From NCBI GenBank assembly GCA_012520015.1, contig JAAYPD010000035.1, positions 1-6,681 of the forward strand: a stretch of DNA of 6,681 bases. The letters are read 5' to 3'. The notes below the pieces were generated by a model. The model was not told where the DNA came from. It saw only the letters and a program-made list of their open reading frames with translations, and did no database searches. The first letter of the stretch is position 1. Every line of letters begins with the position of its first letter. The translations under genes and the position numbers were made by a program. This document shows, in pieces, positions 4,220 through 6,681 of this stretch. The DNA comes from Methanomicrobiales archaeon. GTDB taxonomy: Archaea > Halobacteriota > Methanomicrobia > Methanomicrobiales > Methanospirillaceae.

Positions 4220-6337
4220 ATGAATAGAAGTATTATCCCAATAGAGAACATGCCGCGCAGAACCAGCCATGGGAAAAGTATCCCACTGGCACTCTTAAGC
4301 TGGTTCTTTTTAACCGGTCTCTTCTTCGCCATTTTCCCTACAGGCCTCGTGACTGCTGATACAGTTTCAACGGCAACTCCTCCGGGTATGAACCTTTCAA
4401 TCAACCCTGGAGAAGATTTCTTCTCATATGCAAACTATCACTGGATCCTTGATAATCCAGTACCTGAAGGGAAAAAATTTTATACGGCCTTTGAAGAGGT
4501 GGAAGACAAGGTTGAAAGCCGTGTCAGGTCCCTTGTAGAAGAGGCTGCCTCTGATCATGATGCAGAGGATGGTTCGCCAGGGCAGCTGCTTGGATCATTT
4601 TACCGGGCAGCACTGAATGATGATTCAAATGCTTATATTGGTCTTACTCCAGTCCAGGATGAATTAGATGAAATCTCCAGGGCATCTGACAGGAGTGAGG
4701 TTCGCATTGTTGCATCAAACCTGACGGCCAGGGGACTTGATCCTTTTTTCATCCTGTATATAGATGAGAACCCGGAGAAGAGGGCAGAACTTATTGCAAC
4801 CATCGATACAGGTGATTTTACCATAAGGTTTCCACCATTTTACGAACTTGAGTATGACGAGCCAGTCAGGGTTCGAAACCTCATGAAAGACTATGTCTCC
4901 GGGTTCTTTATGGACCAGGGAATGGACAGGGGCAGGGCCGCCAGGGCAGCTGATGTGGTCTTCAGTATTGAACGAAGGATGGCACAGGCTGAGATGGGGG
5001 TTAACACCACAAGCGCTTACTCTTCAGAAGAACTGAAACCCGGAACCTATCTGGTTAATGATCTTGACAGGCTTTTTCCAGGGATAAACTGGGATGTTCT
5101 CCTGGACAGATCTGGAAGGCCGGATCTTAAAGAGATCTATGTCATGAATCCCCATTACCTCAGGGAAGTAGGCAGGATCCTGTCTTCTGAACCGGTCGAT
5201 GATCTTAAGACTTTCCTGACCTGGCGGGTTTTGCAGTTTGCAGCCCCTTATGCCACTCCAAAGATGCAGGAACAGTATTATCACTTTTATGATGTCAGCC
5301 TGTCAAAAAAGGAGATAACACCACAAAAAGATCGGATTTTAAAGATAATGAACCTGTATTTAGGAAATCCGATAGCTCACCTGTATGTTGACCGCTATTT
5401 TAGTGCATCTGATAAGAAGATCGCAGAGGAGATAATCAGGAATATCAGGGAAGTAATGCGGGAGAGGGTGATCAACCTTTCCTGGATGGGCCAGGATACA
5501 AAAGATACTGCACTTCTTAAGATGGGTTACCTTAAAGAACAGGCCGGATACCCTGAGGAATGGGGCCAGTACAGGAACCTGACCATCGGGGACAGATCGT
5601 ACCTTGAGAACATGCTGGCCCTTACCGAATATTTTACCGAAGGGAGTCTTCAGCTGTCAGGTGAACCATCTGATCCTGATATATGGTACGTATCCCCCCA
5701 TGGTGTGCAGGCACACTATGACCTTGTCCACAACCGGATTATTGCCCCGGCCGGTTTTTTAAACCCGCCATTTTTTGATTCGATGGTCGACGATGCCTGG
5801 AATTACGGTTCATTCGGATGGATCTATGGTCATGAGCTTATTCACATGATTGATATCGGAGGCCAGCAATATCACCCGGATGGTAAAAAAGAGAACTGGT
5901 GGACCGATGATGATGCAAACCGGTACTTCCATGCAGCATGGCCATTGATAGTGCAGGTAAACTCAACACAGGTCCTTGATAATCTGACACTTAACGGAAC
6001 AAGGATGCTGATTGAGAGCTCAGCAGATCTTGGAGGGCTTACCCTTGCATATAATGCATTTATCAGGTCAAGAACTGATCCTGATTCTCTGGATGTACCT
6101 GGGTATGATGGCCTGAGTGATCGGCAGCGCTTTTTCGTTGCATTTGCCCAGGCTATGAGGGGGAACATAACCGACGAAGGTCTTCGGGAAGTGACAACAA
6201 AAGAAGATCATCCCTGGAACAGGTTCAGGGTGAATACCATACCTTTCCACCTTGACGGGTTTTATGAGGCTTTTCCGGATATCGGCCCTGGTGATCCACT
6301 CTACCTGAATGAGAGTGACAGGTCAGAACTCTGGTGA
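4220..6337 (+). CDS. Exported M13 family zinc metallopeptidase (neprilysin/PepO-like)
   Basis: A 705-residue zinc endopeptidase predicted to act outside the cell on peptides. It has a basic n-region, a hydrophobic stretch (about 21-45) and a probable cleavage after VTA46, or else stays anchored. The N-terminal M13 domain opens with NPGEDFFSYANYHWI; the C-terminal catalytic domain has PAGFLNPPFFD (510-520), the zinc motif HELIH (H538, E539, H542), third ligand E599 and D603 in ESSADLGG, and H664 and R670 in HPWNRFR, spaced like H711 and R717 of neprilysin. It ends in the family's terminal Trp. The length is normal for the whole family fold. Oddities: the usual substrate-binding NAxY motif reads Q497-A-H-Y500; there is no Cys; about ten NxS/T sequons are present. 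The start at 4220 is chosen over 4178 and 4196 for its AAGGA site and shorter n-region, but is not certain. A secreted-protein gene follows after 8 nt, probably cotranscribed. Confidence 0.95.
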   Translation: MNRSIIPIENMPRRTSHGKSIPLALLSWFFLTGLFFAIFPTGLVTADTVSTATPPGMNLSINPGEDFFSYANYHWILDNPVPEGKKFYTAFEEVEDKVESRVRSLVEEAASDHDAEDGSPGQLLGSFYRAALNDDSNAYIGLTPVQDELDEISRASDRSEVRIVASNLTARGLDPFFILYIDENPEKRAELIATIDTGDFTIRFPPFYELEYDEPVRVRNLMKDYVSGFFMDQGMDRGRAARAADVVFSIERRMAQAEMGVNTTSAYSSEELKPGTYLVNDLDRLFPGINWDVLLDRSGRPDLKEIYVMNPHYLREVGRILSSEPVDDLKTFLTWRVLQFAAPYATPKMQEQYYHFYDVSLSKKEITPQKDRILKIMNLYLGNPIAHLYVDRYFSASDKKIAEEIIRNIREVMRERVINLSWMGQDTKDTALLKMGYLKEQAGYPEEWGQYRNLTIGDRSYLENMLALTEYFTEGSLQLSGEPSDPDIWYVSPHGVQAHYDLVHNRIIAPAGFLNPPFFDSMVDDAWNYGSFGWIYGHELIHMIDIGGQQYHPDGKKENWWTDDDANRYFHAAWPLIVQVNSTQVLDNLTLNGTRMLIESSADLGGLTLAYNAFIRSRTDPDSLDVPGYDGLSDRQRFFVAFAQAMRGNITDEGLREVTTKEDHPWNRFRVNTIPFHLDGFYEAFPDIGPGDPLYLNESDRSELW
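6333..6337 (+). promoter_or_regulatory. Shine-Dalgarno overlapping the peptidase stop codon
   Basis: GGTGA, the archaeal ribosome-binding core, lies 8 nt before the ATG at 6346 and includes the TGA stop of the peptidase gene. It fixes the next start and suggests coupled translation of the two genes. Confidence 0.6.
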
Positions 6338-6345
6338 GATTTGAA

Positions 6346-6681
6346 ATGATACAAAAAGACAACTCATGCAAAATAATCATGGCAATGCTCATTGGCGCCT
6401 TTATCCTGGTACCTGCATTGCAGGCTGCTTCTGTTGTGGCTGATGAAAATTACATGAACATCCAGGCAAAGACCGATCGTGGTTACTATAGCCCTGGCGA
6501 TATCATCAGGATAAAAGGGACAGTAACCGGAGAAGATAAATCTCCTGTCCAGGCAAAACTGGTCTTTCAGTTCCAGGGAATGAACATAACGACTGATTCA
6601 GAACCTGACGGATCGTTCATTACAAGAGTTCCAGTCTCCCTTATAGAGCCTGAAAGCATGTACAGGCTAATAATTTCTGCC
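6346..6681 (+). CDS. Secreted protein with Ig/macroglobulin-like beta domain (3' partial)
   Basis: The frame stays open from the ATG at 6346 to the window end, giving 112 residues of an incomplete protein. It starts with a clear signal peptide: MIQKDNSCK, a hydrophobic core (about 10-26), and a likely cleavage near A27 or A32 (SVVA/DE). The mature part begins with a domain containing TDRGYYSPGDIIRIKGTV, the PGD..x.I.G.V strand pattern seen in MG2-type domains of alpha-2-macroglobulins and in many archaeal surface proteins with repeated Ig-like domains. A second block (PVQAKLVFQFQG to DGSFITRVPVSL) continues the beta sandwich. One NIT sequon is visible. The Shine-Dalgarno at 6333-6337 and 8-nt gap place it in an operon with the M13 peptidase. 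Whether it is a macroglobulin, an S-layer-like protein or another surface protein cannot be decided without its C-terminus. Confidence 0.85.
   Translation, partial: MIQKDNSCKIIMAMLIGAFILVPALQAASVVADENYMNIQAKTDRGYYSPGDIIRIKGTVTGEDKSPVQAKLVFQFQGMNITTDSEPDGSFITRVPVSLIEPESMYRLIISA

Noticed and set aside
4250..4360. Twin-arginine (Tat) signal in the peptidase (MPRRTSHGK before the hydrophobic core)
   Set aside because: After the Arg pair come Thr-Ser-His, not the hydrophobic residues a Tat motif needs, and the core is strongly hydrophobic, so a Sec signal is more likely.
5024..6250. Reverse-strand frames inside the peptidase gene (5024-5284, 5872-6168, 6068-6250)
   Set aside because: All lie antisense to M13 domain sequence, including the zinc-site region, and show no independent coding signs.

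Overview
The window looks like part of a methanogenic archaeon's chromosome, most likely from the Methanomicrobiales and with a Methanospirillum-like feel. This is inferred from style, not from a marker gene. The clues are a PAS/HisKA_2 sensor kinase next to CheY-like receivers, PKD-domain surface proteins, N-glycosylation sequons in exported proteins, frequent AGG/AGA arginine codons, and archaeal-type GGTGA / AGGTGAT ribosome binding sites. There is no rRNA, tRNA, CRISPR array, transposase or integrase. Apart from the two end-truncated genes, every gene looks intact.

Bases 1-2845 (+ strand) hold a compact signalling cluster of four genes. They are a PAS-HisKA_2-HATPase sensor kinase (5' end cut off by the window), a second kinase whose input domain is a receiver (REC-HisKA-HATPase), and two stand-alone receiver proteins. 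The first two genes overlap by ATGA; the next gaps are 16 and 25 nt. All three receivers keep the phospho-acceptor Asp, the Thr and the Lys, and both kinases keep the phospho-His and ATP-site boxes. The likely logic is that kinase 1 signals to the REC of kinase 2, which in turn signals to one or both small receivers. No DNA-binding or enzymatic output domain is present, so output must be by protein-protein contact or lie outside the window.

Bases 2899-4143 (- strand, convergent with the signalling genes) encode a single-pass membrane-anchored extracellular protein with two C-terminal PKD domains. A 76-bp divergent intergenic region (4144-4219), with an 11-bp perfect palindrome, separates it from an exported M13 (neprilysin/PepO-type) zinc metallopeptidase at 4220-6337. 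This enzyme has a complete catalytic set but an altered substrate-binding motif, no cysteine at all, and about ten N-glycosylation sequons. Eight nucleotides after its stop a further secreted protein begins (6346 to the window end), with a signal peptide and an Ig/macroglobulin-like beta domain; it is cut off by the window.

The right half is therefore a cell-surface module (anchored PKD protein, secreted peptidase, secreted beta-domain protein) beside a cytoplasmic phosphorelay. Nothing in the sequence proves that the two are functionally linked. The best candidates for something new are the output-less phosphorelay with duplicated receivers, and the peptidase plus macroglobulin-like pair.
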